NCBI GenBank assembly: GCA_905202115.1
Contig: CAJKQZ010000146.1
Span: forward strand, 1 to 6,147
Source: an uncultured Prevotellaceae bacterium
Lineage (GTDB): Bacteria > Bacteroidota > Bacteroidia > Bacteroidales > Bacteroidaceae
Direction of reading: 5' to 3'
DNA length: 6,147 nt
Shown: in pieces, positions 1 to 6,147 of the stretch
How positions within the stretch are numbered: position 1 is the stretch's first letter
How the letters are laid out: each line of letters begins with the position of its first letter
Program-made: the position numbers and the translations under genes
Notes under the pieces: model-generated
The model's input: the letters and a program-made list of their open reading frames with translations, nothing else
What the model was told of the DNA's origin: nothing
Databases searched by the model: none

Positions 1-70
1 TTATCTCCCTTGTATTTTCAATTTCCTGCGGGAAGTTTTTTACCGTGTAAAAAAAATATTTTTTTTCGCA
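1..70 (-). repeat. Dispersed intergenic repeat, copy 1 (reverse orientation, cut by window start)
   Basis: Read on the minus strand, this stretch matches two other places in the window (2803-2886 and 6064-6147). It begins with GCG, then an A8-TA-T8 palindrome (49-66), then GGTAAAAAAC and the 34-base block TTCCCGCAG-N-AAATTGAAAATACAAGG..., which ends in GGGAGATAA at the window edge. The block is identical in all three copies except for one variable base (N is G here). The other copies continue with a further 14 bases, so this copy probably extends left of the window. It holds no plausible gene and differs from the others beside the palindrome, where it has ACACGGT instead of CGTGTGGT or CGTGAGGT. 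The family is not recognised; the repetition is directly visible. Confidence 0.9.
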
Positions 71-182
71 AGAGACAGTTTTTTTATGAAAACCTTCTAG
101 TTCGGTTTTGTGCGGGAATGGTTTTGTTTATCTCCGACTCGCATTAAAATGTTTCATGTCGTTTTTTTACGGTCGGGCAAAT

Positions 183-199
183 GCCTGTGTCTGCCAGGC
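183..199 (+). terminator. Small GC-rich hairpin followed by a T-rich run
   Basis: GCCTG (183-187) can pair with CAGGC (195-199) around a seven-base loop. A T-rich stretch (roughly 205-220) starts a few bases later. The shape resembles a weak intrinsic terminator that would stop transcription entering from the left, insulating the fucosidase promoter at 244. The stem is only 5 bp and the T-run is not immediately adjacent, so it could also be a chance structure. No gene is visible between the window start and this hairpin. Confidence 0.3.
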
Positions 200-243
200 G
201 TGTAATTCTTTTTTCTTTTCTCGGGCCATAATGAAATAATATG

Positions 244-251
244 TAATTTTG
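244..251 (+). promoter_or_regulatory. Bacteroidota-type -7 promoter element for the fucosidase gene
   Basis: TAATTTTG fits the Bacteroidota -7 consensus TAnnTTTG exactly and begins 33 bases before the ATG. It would place transcription start around 255-260 and give a leader of about 20 bases. No convincing -33 TTTG/TTG element is seen at the usual spacing. The leader lacks a clear Shine-Dalgarno sequence and is AT-rich, which is common in this phylum. The assignment rests on motif match and position only. Confidence 0.55.
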
Positions 252-276
252 TTGAATCGCTAAACTTATTGATTTT

Positions 277-2721
277 ATGTACCTGAAAATGATTACCGCG
301 TCGTTGCTGTGCGTGGCTTCGGCGTTTCCGCTTGCGGCGCAGAACCGGCGCGTTATCTGGTTCGACCGTCCCGCCTCGCTTGCCGGCAAGGCTGTATGGC
401 AGAAAAGCACCCAGCCCGAAAGTTCGGCCCCGATAGTAAATCGCGATCCCGATTGGGAACGCGCCTCGCTGCCGATAGGCAACGGCAGTATAGGAGCCAA
501 CATAATGGGTTCCATATCGGTAGAGCGGCTCACGCTGAACGAAAAAACTCTCTGGCGCGGCGGCCCCGGTACGGCGGGCGGCCCACGCCATTACTGGGAT
601 GTCAATAAAAACTCAACCGCTGCGCTTGCCGAAATACGCAAGGCGTTTGCCGACGGCAACGATGCATTGGCCGCAAAACTCACGCGCGAGAACATGAACG
701 GCAAGGCCGAATATGAGGCAACCGACGAGACACCGTTCCGCTTCGGGGGGTACACCACACTCGGCGAGCTTACCGTGGAGACGGGGCTCGACGACAACAG
801 CTATTCCGATTACCGCCGCGAATTGTCGGTCGATTCGTCTTTGGTGTCGGTGAGCTTTAATGCCGCGGGCGTGAGATACCGCCGCACGTTCTTTGCCTCC
901 TATCCCGACAACGTCATGGCCATGCGTTTCTCTGCTTCGCAGCGCGCAAGGCAGAACCTGCGTCTTGTCTATGCGCCCACTACGATTATGGACGGCACGG
1001 CCGCTGCCGACGGAACCGACGGCATTGTTTTCCGTGGGCGGCTCAGAGACAATAACATGGAGTTCTGCGTAAGGGTGCGTGTGAAAACGCGTGGAGGAAG
1101 CGTCGACTGTTCCGACGGAACGATAACCGTAAGAAATGCCGACGAGGTGTTGTTTCTCTTCACTGCCGACACCGATTACAAACCCAACTTTGCCCCCGAC
1201 GAGAACGACGCCGGAGCCTATGTGGGCGTTGAGCCTGTTGCAACAACGCAGCGGTGGATAAAGAAAGCCGCGGCACGCGGTTATGAGTCGCTGCTCAGAC
1301 GCCATGTGGCCGACTATCGCTCGCTTTACGGGCGGGTGGAGCTTTCTTTGGGCCGCAATGCAGCTCCCGCAATCACTACAGGGGAGCGTCTGAGGGCTTA
1401 TCGCAACGGCACGGCCGACCATGCGCTCGAGGAACTCTATTTCCAGTTCGGCAGATACTTGCTGATTTCTTCTTCCCGCCCCGGGCAAATGCCGGCAAAC
1501 CTGCAGGGCATTTGGCAAAACGGTATAGAATCGCCCTGGCACGCCGATTACCATAATAATATAAACATACAGATGAATTACTGGCCTGCGCTGACTACCA
1601 ACTTGGCGGAATGCGCCTTGCCGCTGGCTACTTTCATAAAAACGCTCGAAAAGCCGGGGCGGAAAACGGCTGCAAGTTATTTCGGTTCCTCCGGTTGGAC
1701 GGCTTCGATTTCGGGAAATGTTTTCGGATTCACTGCGCCAATGGCTTCGTCGGATATGCACTGGAATCTCAGCTTTGCCGCAGGCCCGTGGCTTGCCACG
1801 CACTTGTGGGAGTACTATGATTTCACGCGCGACAAGGACTTTCTCCGCGACAATTACGGTCTGATAAAGGGTAGCGCCGACTTTGCCGCCGATTACTTGT
1901 GGAAATACAAGGGCTTCTACACCTGCGCGCCGGCCACATCGCCCGAGCATGGGCCGATAACTGTCGGGGCAACGTTTGTCAACGCCGTGGCGCGCGAGAT
2001 TCTTATCGACGCGGAAAAGGCGTCGCACATTCTCGGTCGCGATACCGACAGCCGCAGCCGCTGGAACGAGCGAATGAACAATATAATGCCTTATCGGGTG
2101 GGGCGATACGGGCAGCTCATGGAGTGGTACGACGACATCGACGACCCCTCCGACGAGCACCGGCACGTAAACCACTTGTTCGGACTTCATCCAGGGAACA
2201 CGATAAACATGAAGACCACTCCCGAACTTGCCGAGGCCGCACGAGTGACGCTCGAGCACCGCGGCGACGGCGCCACGGGCTGGAGCATGGGGTGGAAGCT
2301 GAATTTCTGGGCGAGGTTGCACGACGGCAACCATGCGTATGTGTTGTTCGGCAATCTGCTGAAAAACGGAACGCTCGATAACCTTTGGGACAGCCACCCG
2401 CCGTTTCAGATTGACGGTAACTTCGGCGGAACGGCCGGTGTGGCCGAGATGCTGTTGCAGAGCTACGACGATACTATTCTGCTGCTGCCTGCGCTGCCCG
2501 ATGCGTGGGATAATGGCAATGTGCGCGGCCTGTGTGCGCGCGGCAATTTCGAAGTCGACATCGAGTGGAGCGCGGGACGACTTGTGCGGGCAGTTGTCAA
2601 GTCGAAAAGCGGCGGTATCTGCAATTTGCTATACGGAAATAAGAGCATGAAGCTCGACACAAAGCGCAACAAAAAATACGAAATCGGGTTTGACGGAGGA
2701 AATCTGACGCTCTTGCGCTAA
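277..2721 (+). CDS. Exported GH95 alpha-L-fucosidase
   Basis: This 814-residue protein is a glycoside hydrolase family 95 enzyme, an inverting exo-enzyme that usually releases terminal alpha-1,2-linked L-fucose from host or plant glycans; some members act on L-galactose. Residues 1-21 form a signal peptide (MYLK, then a hydrophobic stretch ending LAA before Q22), so it should be exported. Cys12 is preceded by Leu, not a proper lipobox, so a lipoprotein is unlikely. The N-terminal beta-sandwich (about 25-270) carries LPIGNGSIGANIMG at 65-78. The (alpha/alpha)6 catalytic barrel follows (about 350-720). Catalytic positions known from Bifidobacterium AfcA appear conserved: Asn428 and Asn430 in NINIQMNYWP, Glu557 in SPEHGP and Asp713 in FQIDGNFGG. 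A small beta domain ends the protein. Length is normal for the family. The frame is closed upstream by a stop at 253-255; Met5 is an alternative start. No SusC/D or other PUL genes are visible. Family assignment is firm; exact substrate is not. Confidence 0.95.
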   Translation: MYLKMITASLLCVASAFPLAAQNRRVIWFDRPASLAGKAVWQKSTQPESSAPIVNRDPDWERASLPIGNGSIGANIMGSISVERLTLNEKTLWRGGPGTAGGPRHYWDVNKNSTAALAEIRKAFADGNDALAAKLTRENMNGKAEYEATDETPFRFGGYTTLGELTVETGLDDNSYSDYRRELSVDSSLVSVSFNAAGVRYRRTFFASYPDNVMAMRFSASQRARQNLRLVYAPTTIMDGTAAADGTDGIVFRGRLRDNNMEFCVRVRVKTRGGSVDCSDGTITVRNADEVLFLFTADTDYKPNFAPDENDAGAYVGVEPVATTQRWIKKAAARGYESLLRRHVADYRSLYGRVELSLGRNAAPAITTGERLRAYRNGTADHALEELYFQFGRYLLISSSRPGQMPANLQGIWQNGIESPWHADYHNNINIQMNYWPALTTNLAECALPLATFIKTLEKPGRKTAASYFGSSGWTASISGNVFGFTAPMASSDMHWNLSFAAGPWLATHLWEYYDFTRDKDFLRDNYGLIKGSADFAADYLWKYKGFYTCAPATSPEHGPITVGATFVNAVAREILIDAEKASHILGRDTDSRSRWNERMNNIMPYRVGRYGQLMEWYDDIDDPSDEHRHVNHLFGLHPGNTINMKTTPELAEAARVTLEHRGDGATGWSMGWKLNFWARLHDGNHAYVLFGNLLKNGTLDNLWDSHPPFQIDGNFGGTAGVAEMLLQSYDDTILLLPALPDAWDNGNVRGLCARGNFEVDIEWSAGRLVRAVVKSKSGGICNLLYGNKSMKLDTKRNKKYEIGFDGGNLTLLR

Positions 2722-2802
2722 GATTTGGCGGTTTCCAGGGGCAGGGGATAAGATGCTACGCAGAAAATCCGGATTGGAGGGTTTTGTAAAAAATATACCT
2801 CC

Positions 2803-2886
2803 TGCGAAAAAAAATATTTTTTTCGTGTGGTAAAAAAGTTCCCGCAGTAAATTGAAAATACAAGGGAGATAATCGAAAATATGTCT
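2803..2886 (+). repeat. Dispersed intergenic repeat, copy 2
   Basis: This is the only copy seen with both flanks. It starts 81 bases after the fucosidase stop with TGCG, an A8-TA-T7 palindrome (2807-2823), CGTGTGGTAAAAAAG, the shared 34-base block (2839-2872, variable base T), and then TCGAAAATATGTCT (2873-2886), which is also identical in copy 3. It lies in the same orientation as the gene before it. Its last bases form the left arm of the strong hairpin at 2876-2917. An imperfect GGAGG/CCTCC inverted repeat (2776-2802) sits directly before it. There is no coding potential. Confidence 0.92.
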
Positions 2887-2907
2887 GAGATAATTCAAAA
2901 TATCTCA
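2866..2907 (+). repeat. Two imperfect tandem 21-base units at the repeat's right end
   Basis: Positions 2866-2886 and 2887-2907 align without gaps at 17 of 21 positions; both begin GAGATAAT and share AAAATAT in the middle. The first unit is the end of the dispersed repeat and is also present in copy 3. The second lies in the loop and right arm of the hairpin at 2876-2917. The pattern suggests a local duplication that then diverged so as to create, or keep, the hairpin. Confidence 0.65.
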
Positions 2908-2917
2908 GACATATTTT
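2876..2917 (+). terminator. Strong 17-bp-stem hairpin, likely bidirectional terminator
   Basis: AAAATATGTCTGAGATA (2876-2892) is the exact reverse complement of TATCTCAGACATATTTT (2901-2917), with an eight-base loop (ATTCAAAA). The right arm runs into two more Ts, giving T6 at 2914-2919, and the left arm begins with A4. The structure could therefore act as an intrinsic terminator for the fucosidase transcript and, less strongly, for transcription on the minus strand. The stem is AT-rich, so termination strength is uncertain. A role as a repeat-element end or protein-binding site is an alternative. Confidence 0.6.
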
Positions 2918-2920
2918 TTG

Positions 2921-3171
2921 CCATATATACACCTGCTGATTTTCAAATACTTGCAGGGTGACCGTTTTTGTCTGCAAACTTCTACGAAAAGATAGGCTGA
3001 TTTTCTGTCGGCCTCGTGTGGTTGAAAAGAATTGTCGTGCCTGTATCGTATGTATACGGATTTATATTGCCGTGTGCGTAAATATTTTCTGCGTCGGGCG
3101 GAAGGTTGCGCTGTTGTGCCCGTTTGCAGCAGTTTTCTTTCCGTGTGTATTATCATTAATGCGAAAAGAGT
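2921..3171. other. Upstream spacer of uvrA without a recognisable gene
   Basis: No RNA gene or convincing coding region is visible here. A 74-codon frame at 2958-3182 lacks a ribosome-binding context, is unusually Cys-rich, resembles no family I know and runs across the uvrA promoter, so it is not called. The stretch is longer than a simple promoter needs, and I see no operator I can name. Confidence 0.5.
2930..2960 (+). terminator. Weak hairpin followed by T5
   Basis: CACCTGC (2930-2936) can pair with GCAGGGTG (2953-2960) with one bulged base, around a 16-base loop. A T5 run follows at 2965-2969. It could be a second-line terminator behind the stronger hairpin at 2876-2917. The long loop and the gap before the Ts make this a weak call. 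Confidence 0.3.
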
Positions 3172-3179
3172 TAAATTTG
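3172..3179 (+). promoter_or_regulatory. Bacteroidota-type -7 promoter element for uvrA
   Basis: TAAATTTG matches the -7 consensus TAnnTTTG and begins 35 bases before the uvrA ATG, almost the same distance as the matching element before the fucosidase gene. Transcription would start near 3185-3190, leaving a very short leader without a Shine-Dalgarno sequence. No good -33 element is seen, and I cannot identify an SOS-type operator. Confidence 0.55.
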
Positions 3180-3206
3180 TAATTCGCTTTCGAAATTACA
3201 AGCAAT

Positions 3207-6008
3207 ATGGAGCAATACATACACGTGGCCGGCGCAAAGGTAAACAACCTCAAGAACGTTACGGTCGATATACCCCGCGACAAGTTCGTCGTGATAACGG
3301 GCCTTTCCGGTTCCGGCAAGTCGTCGCTCGCATTCGACACCTTGTATGCCGAAGGACAGAGGCGTTACGTGGAAAGTTTGTCGGCCTATGCGCGCCAGTT
3401 TCTCGGGCGAATGGCTAAGCCCGAATGCGATTTCATAACCGGGCTTCCGCCCGCCATAGCCATACAGCAGCATGTGGCGCAGCGCAATCCTCGTTCTACG
3501 GTGGGAACCACTACCGAGATATACGACTACCTGCGCCTGCTTTATGCGAGGATAGGAAAGACGTTCTCTCCGGTGAGCGGCTGCGAAGTGCGCCACGATA
3601 CCGCCGACGATGTGGTGAATTGTGCCCTTTCGTATACGCAGGGCACGAGGCTCGCCGTGCTTGCTCCGCTGAAGATACGCGGCGGGCGCACTTTGTCGGA
3701 ACAGCTCATGATAAACGTGCAGCAAGGTCTTACGCGCGTCGATGTGAACGGCGAAATGCTCGATGTAGAGGAGTATCTGGGTTCGAAGGATTTCGGAAAA
3801 ACATTACCGGAATCGATATACGTGATAATAGACCGCCTCAGCGTGAGCGATTCGAAGAGTTCGCTCTCGAGACTTACCGATTCGGTAGAGACAGCTTTCT
3901 TCGAAGGCGACGGAGAATGCTTGCTGCGTCTGTATCCTTCGAGAATACTGCACCGTTTTTCCACACGCTTCGAGGCCGACGGCATGAAGTTCGAAGAACC
4001 CGACGAGAACATGTTCTCGTTCAACTCGCCGCTCGGCGCATGTCCCACATGCGGAGGAATAGGACGCACACTCGGAATAGATGAGAACCTTGTGGTGCCC
4101 GACAAGTCGCGCAACGTTTACGAAGGAGCCGTGGTGTGCTGGCGCGGAGAGAAGATGAGCCTATGGAAAGACGAGTTCTGCCGCAGGGCAAAGAAGAACA
4201 AATTCCCGATATTCACTCCTTATTATAAATTGTCGCAGCAGGAGAAAGACATTCTCTGGCACGGAAGCAGCGAGGAGCGTCGCCTGCCCGAAGAACAGCA
4301 GGTAAGTATCGACGCTTTCTTCCGTATGCTCGAAGCAAACAAGTACAAAATACAATATCGCGTAATGCTGGCGCGCTATCGGGGCAAGACAATTTGTCAC
4401 GACTGTCACGGCACACGCCTCAAGCCACAGGCTTCGTATGTGAAGGTAGGCGGACGCTCGATTTCCGAACTTGTGGACATGCCTGTGGAGGAACTTTATA
4501 AGTTTTTCCTCGATATAAGGCTCGATGATACTGAAAAACGCGTTGCCGAGCGGCTTCTGAAAGAAATAAACGGCCGCCTGCGCTATCTTGTGGATGTAGG
4601 TCTGGGTTATCTCACTCTTAACCGTCCGAGCAACACGCTTTCGGGCGGCGAAAGCCAACGTATAAGCCTCGCAACCTCACTTGGCAGCAGTCTTATAGGT
4701 TCGCTTTACATTCTCGACGAACCCAGCATAGGTCTTCACAGTCGTGACACCGCCAGGCTCATAAAGATTCTTCGCGAGTTGCAGCAGATAGGAAATACTG
4801 TTGTCGTTGTGGAGCACGACGAGGATATAATCCGCACGGCCGACTATATAATAGATGTAGGTCCCGAGGCCGGACGGCATGGAGGGGAAATCGTTTATGC
4901 GGGCGACCTTTCCGATATAAAGCACGGCACGAAAAGCCACACCGTGCGCTATCTGTCGGGCGAGGAAACCATTGCCGTTCCAGCGAGCCGCCGTGTATGG
5001 AACAATTACATCGAGGTGAAAGGCGCCCGCGAGAACAATCTGCAAGGCGTCGACGTGCGTTTTCCGCTCAATGTGCTTACTGTGGTGACGGGCGTGAGCG
5101 GTTCGGGCAAATCGACGCTTGTCCGCGATGTGTTGTTCAGAGCTTTGAAGCGCCACTTCGATGAGGCGAGCGACCGTCCAGGAGAATTTGTCTCGCTCGG
5201 GGGAGATCTCGACCAGATAAAGGCCGTGGAGTTTGTAGACCAGGAGCCTATAGGAAAGTCTTCGCGCAGCAATCCGGTTACATACATCAAGGCGTACGAC
5301 GAGATACGGAAACTCATGGCCGAACAGTCGCTTGCGGTACAAATGGGCTACAGCGCGTCGTTTTTCTCGTTCAACACCGACGGCGGACGCTGCGAGGAAT
5401 GCAAGGGCGAGGGAACTATCAAGGTCGAGATGCAATTTATGGCCGACCTTGTGCTCACCTGCGACTCGTGCCACGGAAAGCGTTTCAAGAGCGACATTCT
5501 CGAAGTGCGGTTTGCCGGAAAAAATATTTTCGACATCCTCGAAATGACGGTCAACGAGGCTGTGGAGTTCTTCGAAGCAAACGGAAAAACGTCGATAGCG
5601 GCAAGTCTGAAGCCGCTGCAGGATGTGGGGCTCGGATACATAAAGCTCGGGCAGCCGTCGTCTACGCTTTCGGGCGGCGAGAACCAGCGTGTGAAGCTGG
5701 CTTACTATCTCGGGCTGAAAAAGTCGCAACCGACGCTCTTTATTTTCGATGAACCTACTACGGGACTGCATTTCCACGACATCCGCAAGCTGCTCGATTC
5801 GTTTGAGGCCCTTATCGTAATGGGGCATTCGATTATAGTTATCGAGCATAATATGGAAATAATAAAGTATGCCGATCATATAATAGACCTCGGGCCGGAG
5901 GGAGGACATCGCGGCGGACAAGTGGTCGTTACCGGAACTCCCGAGCAGGTTGCGGCGTGCGAAAAAGGATATACGGGGCGTTATTTGCGCGATAAGTTGA
6001 AAGGCTGA
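3207..6008 (+). CDS. uvrA: UvrA, excinuclease ABC damage-recognition ATPase
   Basis: This 933-residue protein is a full-length UvrA (E. coli: 940). As a dimer with UvrB it scans DNA for bulky lesions and loads UvrB for incision by UvrC, in the cytoplasm. It has two ABC ATPase halves. Half I: Walker A GLSGSGKSS (32-40, Lys38), UvrB-binding and DNA-binding insertions (about 115-390), signature LSGGESQ (478-484), Walker B ending Asp504-Glu505, and H-loop His537. Half II: Walker A GVSGSGKST (629-637, Lys635), signature LSGGENQ (821-827), Walker B Asp848-Glu849, and His881. The C-terminal zinc finger is intact (Cys729, 732, 752, 755), and CHDC lies at 397-400. The first zinc finger keeps only Cys279/Cys282; the positions matching E. 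coli Cys253/Cys256 are Ser252 and Phe255. An upstream in-frame stop at 3180-3182 and the standard MEQYIHVAGAKVNNLKN opening support the start. It stands apart from the fucosidase gene and probably has its own promoter. Confidence 0.97.
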   Translation: MEQYIHVAGAKVNNLKNVTVDIPRDKFVVITGLSGSGKSSLAFDTLYAEGQRRYVESLSAYARQFLGRMAKPECDFITGLPPAIAIQQHVAQRNPRSTVGTTTEIYDYLRLLYARIGKTFSPVSGCEVRHDTADDVVNCALSYTQGTRLAVLAPLKIRGGRTLSEQLMINVQQGLTRVDVNGEMLDVEEYLGSKDFGKTLPESIYVIIDRLSVSDSKSSLSRLTDSVETAFFEGDGECLLRLYPSRILHRFSTRFEADGMKFEEPDENMFSFNSPLGACPTCGGIGRTLGIDENLVVPDKSRNVYEGAVVCWRGEKMSLWKDEFCRRAKKNKFPIFTPYYKLSQQEKDILWHGSSEERRLPEEQQVSIDAFFRMLEANKYKIQYRVMLARYRGKTICHDCHGTRLKPQASYVKVGGRSISELVDMPVEELYKFFLDIRLDDTEKRVAERLLKEINGRLRYLVDVGLGYLTLNRPSNTLSGGESQRISLATSLGSSLIGSLYILDEPSIGLHSRDTARLIKILRELQQIGNTVVVVEHDEDIIRTADYIIDVGPEAGRHGGEIVYAGDLSDIKHGTKSHTVRYLSGEETIAVPASRRVWNNYIEVKGARENNLQGVDVRFPLNVLTVVTGVSGSGKSTLVRDVLFRALKRHFDEASDRPGEFVSLGGDLDQIKAVEFVDQEPIGKSSRSNPVTYIKAYDEIRKLMAEQSLAVQMGYSASFFSFNTDGGRCEECKGEGTIKVEMQFMADLVLTCDSCHGKRFKSDILEVRFAGKNIFDILEMTVNEAVEFFEANGKTSIAASLKPLQDVGLGYIKLGQPSSTLSGGENQRVKLAYYLGLKKSQPTLFIFDEPTTGLHFHDIRKLLDSFEALIVMGHSIIVIEHNMEIIKYADHIIDLGPEGGHRGGQVVVTGTPEQVAACEKGYTGRYLRDKLKG

Positions 6009-6048
6009 ACAGGCTGCAGTGGAATTCTGACGGAAGAAGAGTTTTATT

Positions 6049-6063
6049 CGGAATCTTATTCCG
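6049..6063 (+). terminator. Short hairpin after uvrA, abutting repeat copy 3
   Basis: CGGAAT (6049-6054) and ATTCCG (6058-6063) form a perfect 6-bp inverted repeat with a three-base loop, 40 bases past the uvrA stop. It directly abuts the A8-T8 palindrome of repeat copy 3, whose T8 run (6076-6083) comes 12 bases after the stem. It may help end the uvrA transcript, but there is no T-run immediately after it. Confidence 0.4.
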
Positions 6064-6147
6064 CATGAAAAAAAATTTTTTTTCGTGAGGTAAAAAAACT
6101 TCCCGCAGAAAATTGAAAATACAAGGGAGATAATCGAAAATATGTCT
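6064..6147 (+). repeat. Dispersed intergenic repeat, copy 3 (cut by window end)
   Basis: The copy starts 55 bases after the uvrA stop with CATG-A8-T8-CGTG (6064-6087), a palindrome broken by a single mismatch that would be a G-U wobble in RNA. Next come AGGTAAAAAAAC, the 34-base shared block (variable base A) and TCGAAAATATGTCT, as in copy 2. It has the same orientation as uvrA and as copy 2. The window ends at the point where copy 2 begins its second 21-base unit, so whether the hairpin is also present here cannot be seen. Confidence 0.92.

Noticed and set aside
128..135. TTATCTCC, which also starts repeat copy 1
   Set aside because: Only eight bases match and the following sequence differs, so chance is a sufficient explanation.
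613..2397. Long open frame (594 codons) on the minus strand opposite the fucosidase gene
   Set aside because: It overlaps a clearly conserved GH95 gene, resembles no family and is explained by the GC-rich codon use of the sense strand.
2766..2775. Perfect 10-base palindrome AATCCGGATT after the fucosidase stop
   Set aside because: It is short, has no loop, and has no second copy in the window to support a binding-site role.
2629..2898. Minus-strand frame of 89 codons reading through repeat copy 2
   Set aside because: It is mostly Phe/Leu/Ile encoded by the A/T tracts, overlaps the fucosidase 3' end and is not open in the other repeat copies.
4677..5921. Long open frame (414 codons) on the minus strand opposite uvrA
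   Set aside because: It is a shadow of the conserved UvrA reading frame, with no recognisable domain or promoter.
1..6147. CRISPR array, tRNA or insertion sequence
   Set aside because: The three repeats are kilobases apart and in mixed orientation, with no regularly spaced units; no cloverleaf-like sequence and no transposase are visible.

Overview
The window looks like chromosomal DNA from a member of the Bacteroidota, most likely the order Bacteroidales. It carries a secreted glycan-degrading enzyme of a type common in gut Bacteroidales. It has good matches to the Bacteroidota -7 promoter element (TAnnTTTG) a short distance before both start codons, and neither start has a clear Shine-Dalgarno sequence. 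The UvrA protein also has the altered first zinc finger that I associate, from memory, with this phylum. Genes are fairly GC-rich, spacers are AT-rich, and ATA isoleucine codons are frequent in both genes. Family or genus cannot be fixed from this sequence.

Layout: positions 1-276 are a spacer holding a reverse-oriented copy of a dispersed repeat, a small hairpin and a promoter. Positions 277-2721 (+) encode a complete exported GH95 alpha-L-fucosidase. Positions 2722-3206 are a 485-base spacer with a second repeat copy (+), a strong 17-bp-stem hairpin, a weaker hairpin and the next promoter. Positions 3207-6008 (+) encode a complete UvrA, the damage-recognition ATPase of nucleotide excision repair. 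Positions 6009-6147 hold a small hairpin and a third repeat copy (+) that runs off the window end.

The two genes have no evident functional link: one trims fucose from glycans in the periplasm or at the cell surface, the other repairs DNA in the cytoplasm. Each appears to have its own promoter and to be separated by terminator-like structure, so they are probably separate transcription units.

The least ordinary feature is the noncoding repeat. All three copies share a 34-base block with a single variable position, next to an A-tract/T-tract palindrome that varies between copies. Copies 2 and 3 share a further 14 bases. The copies flank the fucosidase gene in inverted orientation and uvrA in direct orientation. 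I do not recognise this repeat as a named family.
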